Positions 11,938 to 22,092 of a DNA stretch of 64,000 nt are shown one piece after another; positions within the stretch are counted from its first letter, which is position 1; every line of letters begins with the position of its first letter. Position numbers and translations under genes: made by a program. Origin of the DNA: Cacajao melanocephalus (taxonomy: Eukaryota > Chordata > Mammalia > Primates > Pitheciidae); assembly GCA_963573385.1 (NCBI GenBank), contig CAUYLG010051256.1, positions 1-64,000 on the forward strand. Reading direction: 5' to 3'. The notes beneath the pieces were generated by a model. It had not been told where the DNA came from. It ran no database searches and was given only the letters and a program-made list of their open reading frames with translations.

Positions 11938-13051
11938 TTTCTCTTCTTTTTATATTTTATCTTACTTTCATGGATTTTTGCCCTTGCTGTATATAATTCT
12001 TAAAATCCACGTTCCAAAATAACGTCACCATCGGAATTGAGTCCTGGAAATATCCCTTTAGTTCTCCTAGTAGCTAAAAATAACATTTAAATTTAAAGGC
12101 ATGTTAAAACAGATAGTACCTTCTAGAAGGTTTGTGGTTACAAAATAAGAATCAGATTGATATCATATACATACTTGAAAATCTTTTTTCATACCTTTTG
12201 TTCTTCGATCCTTCTGAATAATTGCTCCCTCTTTAATTAATAAAAACATTCCCTTTTTCCCTTTAAGAAACAGTTAATCTGCTTCTGCAAAACACAGGCA
12301 GGATAAAGTTTGTTTATCTCTTATTTTTTATCTTCTCTTTGTTTAATATTTTCTATTTAAATATGTAAAAAGCCTAACTAAATATGTTCTCTCTTAAGAT
12401 TAACATTTTTGTTCCTGAAGTAAAGCAATATATTCTTATCATATGAGCACAAGTTAACAAATTCCTTAAGATTCACAGATTCATTTATCAGGGCAGGTTC
12501 ACAGTGATTTCATTTTTCAGTATTAACTTCTATCCACTCCCAGAAAAGAAGTTTTTACATCTGGTTTTTCTAGCTCTATTTTGTATGCCTCGTATTCATA
12601 TTTCCATTGCCATATTCTATTTTATTCAAGCAGCTTAAAACATCACAGTGTTTCTTTATCCATGCAACATTGTCTTTTCATTTCTATAATACGCACTTTT
12701 TTCTTTTAATAAAATCTTGGACTGCTTAGTTTTATTCCCAGAACATCAAGTCAGAAGTTCTTGTTCTTTTTTCCAGTTATTTCTTCCAAATTAGATCACG
12801 TAACTTTACTCTTAAAGCTTACATCATTCTCTTTCATCCCTAGCAAAGAATGACTACAACTATGCCACTTGGAGTAATTCTTAGTTATTTGATAATCAAG
12901 ATTCTCATCGCATATTCCCCAGGCATCCCATACTGATTTATTTTTTTAATCTTTTTCTGGCAAAAAAAAAATTGCTTAAAAAAATTCTACGATATCTGAT
13001 TCATGGCTTCAAATAGGCTTTCCTTTTCCCATTTTGACCTTTCCTTTCTTG
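11938..13051. other. No gene or recognised repeat
   Basis: About 1.1 kb of T-rich sequence without recognised features. Confidence 0.45.
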
Positions 13052-13211
13052 ACTTAGATCTCAGAAAGTATGAAGAGGCACCTAAAGGAAAGTAAGCCCT
13101 CATGTCCTGTTAACAGATAAACCTTAAGTAGTTCTCCTTGGCATAATTCTTTCTTCTCTTTTCTAAGCATTAATTCCCCCTGCCCTGGATTGCTTTAGAT
13201 GATGTAAAGTT
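13052..13211 (+). repeat. Direct repeat, copy A
   Basis: About 160 bp that recurs at 13924-14090 in the same orientation at roughly 80% identity by eye. Shared blocks are 'cttagatctcagaaagtatg', 'taagcattaa' and 'cctggattg'. I do not recognise the unit as a known repeat. Confidence 0.85.
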
Positions 13212-13444
13212 TTTCCATACTAATGCCAACATGGGCCATCCCTGTTATGAAGTCCTTTAGCATTTACACTTAAAATATGGAACATATTACTGTACATCTG
13301 CTATAATAATATTGCTAGATATGTATATGTGCAGGTAATTGTTTTGACTCATCAAGTAAAGGATTATTTCTTTTGCATCTTGCTTACTACTTATACAAAT
13401 GGTGAGAAGGCAACTATTACTAAATAAATACTTGGGGTATTCTA

Positions 13445-13920
13445 TTAAATTGGTCATTTATTCATTCATTCAACATTTATTGATCACCTATTCAGTGTCA
13501 TTCATTGTGCTAGCTGCTGTGTGTACAGAGATCAATCAAATGGTCTTATCTCCCAACCGTTCATGATCTGGAGAAAAAAAAGAAAAACTAGAAAATAGGT
13601 AATTACAACACAGAACACAAAATCTGAAAGAAGCATGGAATTAAAAAGAAGAACCCCTAAGTACGTGTAAAATGAGGGTGGAAGAAGGAGAGTGGAAAGA
13701 GGAGGACCAGCAGAACTAAATGAGGCAAAAGACATGAAAGAGAAAGTGCTCCAGGCAGAAGGCAAAGCAAAGAAGGAGGTACTAAGGTTGTTATGGAATG
13801 GTTGGGTGATGTGCATGTTTCCACAGAGTTGCAGAGAAGACTCTTGAGACATGGTGGGAGATGAAGCTAAGAGGATGGCCAGAGCCAGATTATAAGGGAC
13901 CTTCAATGGCATGTTGATCT
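13445..13920 (+). repeat. Ancient mammalian interspersed repeat, family unresolved
   Basis: Begins with 'ttcattcattcaacatttat' and continues with blocks such as 'agtgctccaggcagaaggc', 'gcagagaagactc' and 'ggccagagccagattataag'. These I know from a widespread old mammalian repeat, whose name I cannot give with confidence. The minus-strand 147-codon frame across it is fortuitous. Confidence 0.5.
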
Positions 13921-13923
13921 CAT

Positions 13924-14090
13924 ACTTAGATCTCAGAAAGTATGAGGATGGACCTGAAGGAAAATATGCCTGCATGTCCCACTAACAGATCAACCTTAAA
14001 TAGTTCTCTTTGATATTATTCTTTTCTTTGTTCTCTATTTTAAGCATTAAATCTCCCTCTCCTGGATTGTTTTAGCTAATGTGAATGAAG
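13924..14090 (+). repeat. Direct repeat, copy B
   Basis: Second copy of the unit at 13052-13211, offset 872 bp. It starts within a few bases of the end of the ancient repeat at 13445-13920. Confidence 0.85.
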
Positions 14091-15129
14091 CCTTTTCTTA
14101 TGACTCTGTGTGCCAATATCTTGCACACTGCTTTATATTTGGTAGCTAGCACTATTAACTATTGATTGAGAGTAGGGAATCAACCTAATTATCTTACCTT
14201 TGAGGGGGCATTTGGGGGGAACACTCAGAAGATACTTCTGCCTTATGCTGATTAAATAGTTTCATCTTTATATATGAAAAATATGGTAATTTTGCAACTA
14301 AATTGAGTTTATTCTTGAGCTGAATAGAGTTTAGCCACCCTATTATAATCTCATTCAACTTGACTGAATATTTTTCTTGATTGGCAATTGAAAAAAGGAC
14401 CATATATTATCTTTCCAAGCCTTACAATTATTGAATAATTCTTATATAAAAAACTTTGAATTACAAGATATTTCTGTCATTAATAATGATTACTTTCAGT
14501 AGGAATTTGAATTACTTTAATCACTCGTTCTTTCTGTTTTGCAATAAAGCAAAGCCCAACAAAAAAGCAAATCCTCTCAAGCTATAAGTCAGGACTTCTG
14601 ACTATTTTATTATTTTAGAAACTCCTCTCTCCAAGTATATTGACCCTGACACAGCCTGCTTTATCCCTGATCACAGGGAGGAAGGCCATATCATATCTTA
14701 TCTGATATCTGAGATTTCTCTCCTACATTTCAGAGGTCCTGAACTCTTCTGTAATTACTTCCTAGAGTCTCCTTGATTCTCAGTCCAGAAAGTCTCTAAT
14801 TTGATGTAGCCTGTGTTATGTTGTTTTCTGAACTATTTATTAGCTTATTAATGCCTCTTGTGAAATCTGATTAATGCCCATTATTCTAAGCTATAGTTTG
14901 CTTATATGCTATCATATATTATGATAGTATTTTCCATATTATATTTTAGCTATACCCACACCAGACTTTCCCATTTGATTCTGAACATTCTTTTTGCCCT
15001 TTGTCCTTAAAGAGACAGTTGTCCTTCATAATATATTCTTTCACACTAGGAAGATTCCCCTTTTATACATGTGAAATAATTAGTTGTCCAAATCCCCTAA
15101 AATGTAGTCTACTCAAATTTTTACACTAC
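14091..15129. other. No gene or recognised repeat
   Basis: AT-rich unrecognised sequence; a small imperfect palindrome lies near 14906-14930. Confidence 0.45.
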
Positions 15130-15235
15130 CAGAACATGAACTCCATAACATCAAGGAGCTTCCTTGTCATGTCCATCAATGAATCCTAGTTCACAGATCA
15201 TGCCTGGCAATAGTCAGCACTAGTCTCAATAATGT
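15130..15235 (+). mobile_element. LINE-2 3' fragment
   Basis: 'gaacatgaactccataac' and 'catgcctggcaatagtcagc' followed by 'ctcaataatgtttgt' follow the order of the L2 3' terminus. Diverged. Confidence 0.5.
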
Positions 15236-15253
15236 TTGTGGCACAAAAGAATA

Positions 15254-15585
15254 CAATCAATTCTTTGTGCCCATGGTTTCTGCATCCGTATATCAACCAA
15301 CTATAGATCGCAAATATTCCAAAAAGTTGCATTTGTCCTGAACTGGTACAGACTTTCTCCTTGTTGATATTTTCTGAACAATACAGTGTAATAACTATTT
15401 ACATAGCATTTGCATTGTATTAGATATTATAAATAATCTAGAGATGATTTGGATTATACAAGAGAATGTGTGCAGGTTATATGCAAATGATAGAGCATTT
15501 TACATCAGGGACTTGAGCATCTTCAGGTTTTGGAATCTGAGGAGAGTACTGAAACCAATCCCCCCTGGATATTGAAAGATAACTG
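15254..15585 (-). mobile_element. Non-autonomous Tigger-type DNA transposon, about 330 bp
   Basis: Complete small TcMar-Tigger element. The right end read on the minus strand is 'cagttatctttcaatatcc', then 'ggggggattgg'; the left end is its inverted terminus. Both ends abut TA, the expected target duplication (15252-15253 and 15586-15587). Internal landmarks include 'gacttgagcatcttcagg' and 'agatgatttggattatac'. Confidence 0.8.
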
Positions 15586-16155
15586 TACCTTGTTAATATG
15601 CATCATTATGAAAGGGACGATGTTCAGTTGGTCTTTTTAGATATTTATAAATCATAAAGACTGCAACATTATTTTCAAACCTTACAGACAGAACAGCATT
15701 TTTATATAACAGTGATTCTTAAAATTTTCATTACTGATATATTTCATTCATAGTGGTTTCACAGGAAACACTTATATTTGAATATGCCTAGCAGCCTTTT
15801 CAATGAAAGCATAGACTCTGTAAAAAGAAAATCAATATGTATCTGAAAGGTTTTTTTGTCCTTACAGGAGAAGGTGGAGGGATGCAGATAGTCTAGCCAC
15901 AATTGGAAACAGAAGTCTAGTGCCCCTTAAGCCATACCAGGAAGGTGTGCTTACCCTCAGTGGGGGGTATGGTGGGAGAAGAACTGTAATATTTCAGGAT
16001 TATTCAGCATGAGTGTTTCAAAGAAATACCACTAAAAGGAGTTACTTATCAACTCACTAGTACCTTGACAAGAAGTGGTGTATTCCAGTTCCGAGATTGC
16101 AGAGATGTCTGGGTCCAGAAGGCATGAGGTCTGGAGCAACAAGCACACTGGATCT
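15586..16155. other. No gene or recognised repeat
   Basis: Unrecognised AT-rich sequence with no supported feature. Confidence 0.4.
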
Positions 16156-16159
16156 GAAA

Positions 16160-16455
16160 TAATAGCAACTGCTTACTACTTACTGGGTATGTTCTATGTT
16201 CTTCGCATCTACTGTATTTACTTATTCATTTAATCCTCAAAACAACTCTATGAGATATATGTATATACATACACACACACAATACCTATGATATAGGGAT
16301 TATTATTATACTCGATTTTATAAAGAAGGGAATTGAGGCACAGAAAGGCTGAGTAATTTGTTCAAAGTCACACAGTTGGTGAGTAGCAGAGTTGAAATTC
16401 AAACCCAGATGGTCAGGCTCCCCAGTCTGTACTCCTAACCCTAGTGCCTTTGTGC
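16160..16455 (-). repeat. MIR SINE interrupted by a small TA/CA microsatellite
   Basis: Reverse MIR: 'tttaatcctcaaaacaactc' and 'aattgaggcacagaaaggc' and 'aaagtcacacagttggtgag'. Between the first two blocks a short 'gtatatacatacacacaca' expansion is inserted (about 16259-16281). Confidence 0.85.
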
Positions 16456-16472
16456 CTATGCCATCACACTTC

Positions 16473-16535
16473 TTTAGCACTTATACTGTGCTAGGTTCCC
16501 TTCCAAGCACTGGGTTAACACATTTGAGGTATGAA
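16473..16535 (-). repeat. Second MIR SINE fragment
   Basis: 'agcacttatactgtgctagg' with 'ccaagcactgggttaacac' repeats the start of a reverse MIR just after the previous copy. Confidence 0.6.
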
Positions 16536-16704
16536 GTAAATATAAGGACAGTGGAAGATAAAATTTACCTAGGGCTTCTTCTTTTCTGATGTAATTTTAA
16601 AAAATTGAAATTCTCTAATCTCCACTACTGAAGAATATAACTTGATAAGGAGATTAACTAATATAAAGAAAAGCATGGATACAATAAAAATTCTGCTTTT
16701 AAAA

Positions 16705-16905
16705 TCATGAGACTTTTTTTCCTTTAATTGTTATTTTTGGTAACAAAATAACAATTTAATAGGTAAACTCATGTCACTGGGGTTTGGTGTACAGATGATT
16801 TCATCACCCAGGTACTAAGCATAGTATCCAGTAGGTATTTTTTCTGATCCTTTCCCTTCTCCTGCCCTCTACCCTCAAGTAGGCCCCAGTGTCTGTTGTT
16901 TCCCT
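16705..16905 (-). mobile_element. L1P LINE-1 3' end
   Basis: Reverse L1 3' UTR: 'ataggtaaactcatgtcact', 'atgatttcatcacccaggta', 'agtaggccccagtgtctg'. Truncated at about 16905. Confidence 0.85.
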
Positions 16906-16984
16906 GTGAAAATCACAGAATTCTAATGTTAAAAAAAACAATAAGTATACTTACATCACTAAATCATAGAATAATACTACAAAA

Positions 16985-17395
16985 TAAAAGTGAATTAAAA
17001 AGAAAGAGCTAAATGTATCAACCTGAGTAGATCCTCAGAAAAGTAAAAATGTTGAGTGAAAAACATCAAGTTGCAAAATAGTGCATGCAGTGTGATACCC
17101 TTTATATAAAGTTTTAAGACACGCAGAACAGTTCTATTTACTTTCTTGGTCAGGAAAGATATATAGTAACATCCTAAAAACATGAATGAGAATGATAACC
17201 ACCAGATTCCAAATGCCAGCTACCTCTGCATAGGAGGGAGGAAACATGAATGGGGAGAATATCTAAGGGAATCAATCTGATTTTCATAATATTTTCTTTA
17301 TTAGCTTGAGTGATAGTACGTGACTGTTCTCTCTCTACAAACCTTCTTATATACCTGAAATCTTCTTAAAATGAAGAAATCATTAAGTAGTTTCA
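16985..17395 (+). mobile_element. L1ME-type LINE-1 3' end
   Basis: Old L1 tail: 'tatcaacctgagtagatcctc', 'atgttgagtgaaaaacatc', 'gtgtgataccctttatataa', and 'aatgagaatgataaccacc'. The 3' tail region ends near 17395. Confidence 0.75.
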
Positions 17396-17574
17396 GGCTA
17401 GATGGTAATCTGATCAATCAATAGATAGATTGATGATAGACAGTTCACACATATATACATACTTCCATTCAAAGAAATACCCTATGTCTCTCTTCTCATG
17501 TCTGTCTTTTAGAAATTCTTTTCTCAACTAGATCAAAAGGAAATCTCTTGAAAAGAAAGTTGTAGCTGTACATA

Positions 17575-18000
17575 CACATGTGCTGGGTATTTTCCATTCC
17601 ACTTGGCATGCTCTGTGCCTTGGGAGGCTAACCTGAATCAACTACATCAACAGGACTTCCATAGCTTCTCAGCTCTGGTTGGATTCAGCCAATTGTAAGC
17701 CTCCCAGGGTCAAAGGAAAAGAGGAGAGTGAGATTATGGTATTTATTCCCTTGTCTTCCTTCTGGTAGGCTGTCTTGACTTGGCAGGCTCCTTCACCAAT
17801 AAACATTGCTCTTCTCAAAAAAATTCAACACAATTGTCTCTACATTCTTGTTTCTTCTAGTTCCAGTAAATACTATCTGCCTCAGTTCTTTTTGTCTATG
17901 AGTGGTAAACAGTTGAGCTGCTATTATTAGCACCTGGTTCCTGCACTATCCCTTGCAAATAATTCATTTAAAAATAAACTCTTTTTGAGTTGCCCCTTAT
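17575..18000. repeat. Probable ancient interspersed repeat, family unresolved
   Basis: A mixed-composition block with 'ggagagtgagattatggtat', 'tatttattcccttgtcttcc' and 'gcacctggttcctgcactat' resembles a common old mammalian repeat I cannot name. No coding signal. Confidence 0.35.
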
Positions 18001-18119
18001 ATGTCACCAGTTTTATTCTCTTATCTTCAGATATTTTATGTCTTAATTAGCTTTTCATTCCCTAAAAACTGAAAATATATACATCATTATATATTCATTT
18101 ACATATGTATGTATGTATG

Positions 18120-18185
18120 TATTTTTTTTGCAGTGGTAAAACAAACTGGGGTCCAGAGAAATGAAGGGCCTTGGGTACAGCAGGC
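18120..18185 (-). repeat. MIR SINE fragment
   Basis: 'tttgcagtggtaaaacaaac', 'agagaaatgaagggccttgg' and 'gtacagcagg' follow the reverse MIR core. A small TATG run precedes it at 18106-18123. Confidence 0.5.
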
Positions 18186-18495
18186 ATTCACTAATGCAGA
18201 GGCACTTCCTGATGATTGTCCAAGCCCCTGGCTAATTGCTCATGTCTGCCCTCTGTCAGAACTGCCTGGCTATGTCTGAACTGGTCTCCACCTTTGGCAC
18301 CTATGAGCTCCCCTTGGCCCAGGTACCCTTGCCTTGGGACCATAACCCATTCACTTATTGAATTGCCAGCATGGTACATTTCCCAACTTGGCCCTGGTGC
18401 ATGACTTCTACCACGTTGACAAAAACCCTCAGAAGCTGCAGGAATGGAGAGTTGGGCTTCATTAGGCCCTAGGCAGTTGTGCGGATAGGCCACTG
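18186..18495. other. GC-rich non-repeat patch, possible pseudogene fragment
   Basis: About 300 bp that is clearly richer in G and C than its surroundings and matches no repeat I know. Both strands hold open frames (62 codons plus, 100 codons minus), and another plus frame is broken by one stop near 18358. I cannot match any frame to a protein. It could be a decayed processed pseudogene or an old unique segment. Confidence 0.3.
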
Positions 18496-18529
18496 GCTAC
18501 TGTTGAAAAAACCTAGAGAATCATCTACA

Positions 18530-19356
18530 GTGCAACTCATATAAGAACACTTTACATGAGATCTACCTTCCTAAATTGTCAGTACACACTACAGTAATTT
18601 TAACAGCATGCACCATGTTGTACAGATCTCTAGAACTTGTTCCTCTTGTGTAATTGAAACAGTATACCTATTAAACAGCAATTCTCAATTTCCCCTTAAC
18701 CCTGGCCCCTGTCAACCACCATTCAATTCTCTGTTTCTATGAGTCTGACTATTTTAGATATCTCATATAAGTAAAGTCATGCAGTATTTGTCCTTCTGTG
18801 ACCAACTTATTTTACTTAGCCCAATGTCCTCGAGTCATCCATGTTGTTGCATATTGCAGAATTTCCTCATTTTTTAAGGCTGAATAGTATTCCATTATAT
18901 TATATGTATTTAGCACATTTTCTTTATCCATTCATCCATCAGTAGACATTTAGGTTATTTCTGTATTATGGCTATTGTGAATCGTCTTGCAATGAACATG
19001 AGCATGCTGTCTCTTCAAGATCCAGATTTTAATTACTTTGCACATATACCCAGAAATGGGATTGTTGGATCATATGGTGGTTCTACTTTTAATTTTTTGA
19101 GGAACCTCCATACTGTTTTCCATAGCAGCTGCACCATTTTACATTCTCATCAACAGTATTCAGAAGATTCCATTTTTCCACATTCTCACCAACCCTTGTT
19201 ATCTCTTTTTATATCAAATAGTCATCTTGACAGGTGTGAGATAGTATTGTAGTTTTATTTTGCATTTCCATGATGATGATTAGTGACATTGAGCATCTTT
19301 TCATATACCTATTGGCCCTTTGTATGTCATCTTTGGAGAAATGTCTATTATTGTGT
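18530..19356 (-). mobile_element. L1M LINE-1, 3' UTR and end of ORF2
   Basis: Reverse L1 from the 3' UTR ('atgttgtacagatctctag', 'ggcccctgtcaaccaccatt') through the ORF2 end ('ctgaatagtattccattat', 'acccagaaatgggattgttg', 'tttggagaaatgtctatt'). Several stops break the ORF2 frame. Truncated near 19356. Confidence 0.92.
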
Positions 19357-20094
19357 TGTATTAAATATTTTATCAATATTTGAAGGTCTAATCTAAGAAT
19401 ATATGGACAGGAGTGCAGCACTGGCATACATATGAGAATATAGTGAGGACATTCTGCTTCTTTTCACTCTAGTTTTAGAGTCACCTGACTTAGCTTGTCC
19501 ATAAATATCTCCATTACCACAAAAATGTGAGGCCTTGACTGGTGTGTATCATTATCTTAAAGAAAATAGGCTCTAGTTCATGGACCAGAGAAGAAATTCC
19601 ATAATATATCAGTCAGCATTCAGTCAGGATAACAAACAACTCTAGGCACTTCAAATGCTGGGAATTTAAAATAAGAAACTCATTTAAAGGATGTTAGAAG
19701 AGCTACACGAGCCAAAGAAATGATAAGTTCATCCAAAGATCAATATCCACAGAGAGTCTTTGCCATACCTAAGGCAAGAGGAAAGGAAAGGAAAATAGGA
19801 GTACCCAGAACTGTGGGGCTACTGAGCTCCCTCTTACCGCTAACACTACTGTTAGAGCCTCTGCCACCAGGGCCTACTCAAACATCCACAGCCACTGTTC
19901 TTGGGGCCACACTGAGTGAGCAAGAATACAGAAGTCCAACAGGCCAGTGGACTCAGCTGCCAGAGGCATCTGCCAGAATACAGGAGAAAACTCACGGCTC
20001 TGCCCTCTCTACAAATCACAATTACCTACCAGTGACTCCTGTTTGCAAACCTGTCAGAAAGGCAACTGGTGAGAGAGTTCAGGGAAAATAGTTC
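19357..20094. other. No recognised repeat; contains a 123-codon open frame of unclear meaning
   Basis: Sequence of moderate GC. A plus-strand frame at 19720-20091 is open for 123 codons. Its predicted product is rich in Ser, Thr, Pro and Leu, has one short hydrophobic stretch (about residues 33-47), and no domain I recognise. No promoter, splice or start context supports it, so I do not call a gene. The frame ends four bases before the inverted repeat that starts at 20095. Confidence 0.4.
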
Positions 20095-20299
20095 ATATAG
20101 ACAAATAGAGAGACTGATAGTTCCATGATTGGGTGGAAAATAGAGGAAAGAATAACATCTAGTTATCAAACAAACAATATGTCAAATGCTGATCAGAAAA
20201 CAAGTATAGTTTTTGAACAAATTTTTTTCTTTGTTTCGAAGAAGGTAAATGAACTCCTTCTGAAAGCGCAAAACATCCCTTAACTAGTTGCTGGGGGTG
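20095..20299 (+). repeat. Long inverted repeat, left arm
   Basis: About 205 bp whose reverse complement is found at 20771-20976 with about 14 differences by eye (roughly 93% identity), almost all transitions. Contains 'ctgatagttccatgattggg' and 'ttgtttcgaagaaggtaaat'. Not a repeat family I recognise. Confidence 0.92.
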
Positions 20300-20730
20300 T
20301 ATTAGTCTGTTCACACACTGCTATAAAGAAATACTTGAGAGTGGGTAATTTATAAAGAAAAGAGGTTTTATTGGCTCCTGGTTCTATAGGCTGCACAGGA
20401 AATGTGATGCTGGCATCTCCTCAGCTTCTGGGAAGGCCTCAGGAAACTTACAATAATAGATGAAGGTAAAGAGGAAGCTCACACTTCACAAGGCCACAGC
20501 AGGAAGAAAAGAGAGCAAGGCAGGAGGTGCTCCACATTTTTAAAAGCCAGATCTCAGGAGAATTCACTCACTTACTATCACAAGAACAGCATCAGGAGAC
20601 AGTGCTAACCCATTCATGAAGAACCATCTCCATGATCCAACCTCCGCTACTAGGCCCCACTTCTAACACTGGGGATTACAATTAGATGTGAGATTTGGAT
20701 GGGAATACAAATCCAAATACTTTTGGTGCT
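20298..20730 (-). mobile_element. ERVL-MaLR LTR (MST group), solo, inside the inverted repeat
   Basis: Reverse LTR beginning 'tgtattagtctgttcacaca' and running through 'gggtaatttataaagaaaag', 'tctcaggagaattcactc' and 'gatgtgagatttggatggg'. Its left terminus coincides with the inner end of the left arm, sharing the dinucleotide TG. Confidence 0.85.
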
Positions 20731-20770
20731 GAAATACAGAAAAGGGCAGGGGTAGAACTAAGACATCATT

Positions 20771-20976
20771 CACCCCCAGCAATTAGTTAAGGGATATTTT
20801 GCACTTTCAGAAGGAGTTCATTTGCCTTCTTCGAAACAAAAAAAAAAATTTGTTTAAAAACTATAGTTGTTTTTTAATTACCATTTAACATATTGTTTGT
20901 TTGATAACTAGATGTTATTCTTTCCTCTATCTTCCACCCAATCATGGAACTATCAGTCTCTCTATTTATCTATATA
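20771..20976 (-). repeat. Long inverted repeat, right arm
   Basis: Inverted partner of 20095-20299, separated from it by a 471-bp spacer that holds the LTR and about 40 bp of other sequence. Confidence 0.92.
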
Positions 20977-21625
20977 ATTTACTGGTACAAATAAGATAAG
21001 TATCAATAAATGCTATGTTTATCCACAAATTCATTTTTATCTGTTGAAATTAGAGTCAGTGATAGTGTGATTTATTATCCTATCTATTACTTTGAATTCT
21101 CAAGGCCAGAACAAAAATTTTACTGTTACAAATAATTATTTCTTAGTTAATTATATAAACAACAATGTATACATATTTAAGAATGTGCTAGAATATTTCC
21201 TTTAATTAAATAAATCAGATAAATAGTATATTTTCAAATTTTTAAACCCTTAAGTAGGGACTTAAAATTTTTTCTATTATTATTAAATGGTAGAACATTT
21301 TACAAGACTTCTTGATGACTCTTTAATCTTTCATTCAAGGGTCTTTTTTATCAACTCTAAACTAATATGTATTACATGACAATTTTCTTTCTAAATGATT
21401 TGTGAAATGACACGTTTCCTTTCTTGTCTTTCACTTTTATTGAAGACCTAAAAAATAGCCATAATGAGGGGCAATTTAGAAATGGTTCTTCAAAGAAAGA
21501 TAGTTCCTTGAATTGAATATAGCTAGGAGGTTGAAAAAGATGAAGATGAGACCTGAAAGTGTTTGGATTTGGAAACAAAGAGGACATCTGTGACCTGCCT
21601 AGCTTCAGTGGAGCACCAGACTGTG
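20977..21625. other. No gene or recognised repeat
   Basis: AT-rich sequence with no recognised element. Confidence 0.45.
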
Positions 21626-21629
21626 ACAG

Positions 21630-21850
21630 CAAAAAATGCAGGGTTTGAAATCAGGCTCTCAGAGTTTGAATCATTGCAATATTTTTGATATTTTTCAAGT
21701 TGTTTATTTTTCTGTGTCTCATTTTTCTTATGTTTATAGTAGAAATAATAGTACCTATATCATAGGACCAACAAAATGCAATAAGGCATTTCAAACTCTT
21801 AGAACAATGTTTGCCAAACAGTAGGCTCTCATTAAATGTTTATTCTTCTC
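21630..21850 (+). repeat. MIR SINE
   Basis: 'ggctctcagagtttgaatca', 'ctgtgtctcatttttcttatg', 'aataatagtacctatatcat' and 'caaacagtaggctctcatta' are MIR blocks in order. Confidence 0.75.
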
Positions 21851-22092
21851 ATCAATATAAAGCAATGGGTTAAAGAATAGTCATACACTGCCATTAGAAG
21901 TCCAAAAATGTAACACACAATGGAGGTCAGCTTGGTATTCACTTGTAACTCAGTAATCCTGTGTCTGGGAATTTGACCCATGGATAAATCTGTTTATGCA
22001 CAACATAGTATGTATCATATTGATAATTGCACCATTGTTTGAAATAGATGAAGATTGGAAACAACACAGAGGACCAATATATACTCCAGTGT

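Noticed and set aside
11580..11996. 138-codon open frame on the plus strand
   Set aside because: It is antisense Alu sequence plus its T-rich flank; such frames are common in Alu and no gene context supports it.
13532..13975. 147-codon open frame on the minus strand
   Set aside because: It runs across an ancient interspersed repeat and part of a direct repeat; no domain or splice context.
19720..20091. 123-codon open frame on the plus strand
   Set aside because: Low-complexity composition, no recognisable domain, no promoter or splice signals. Kept only as a note in the features.
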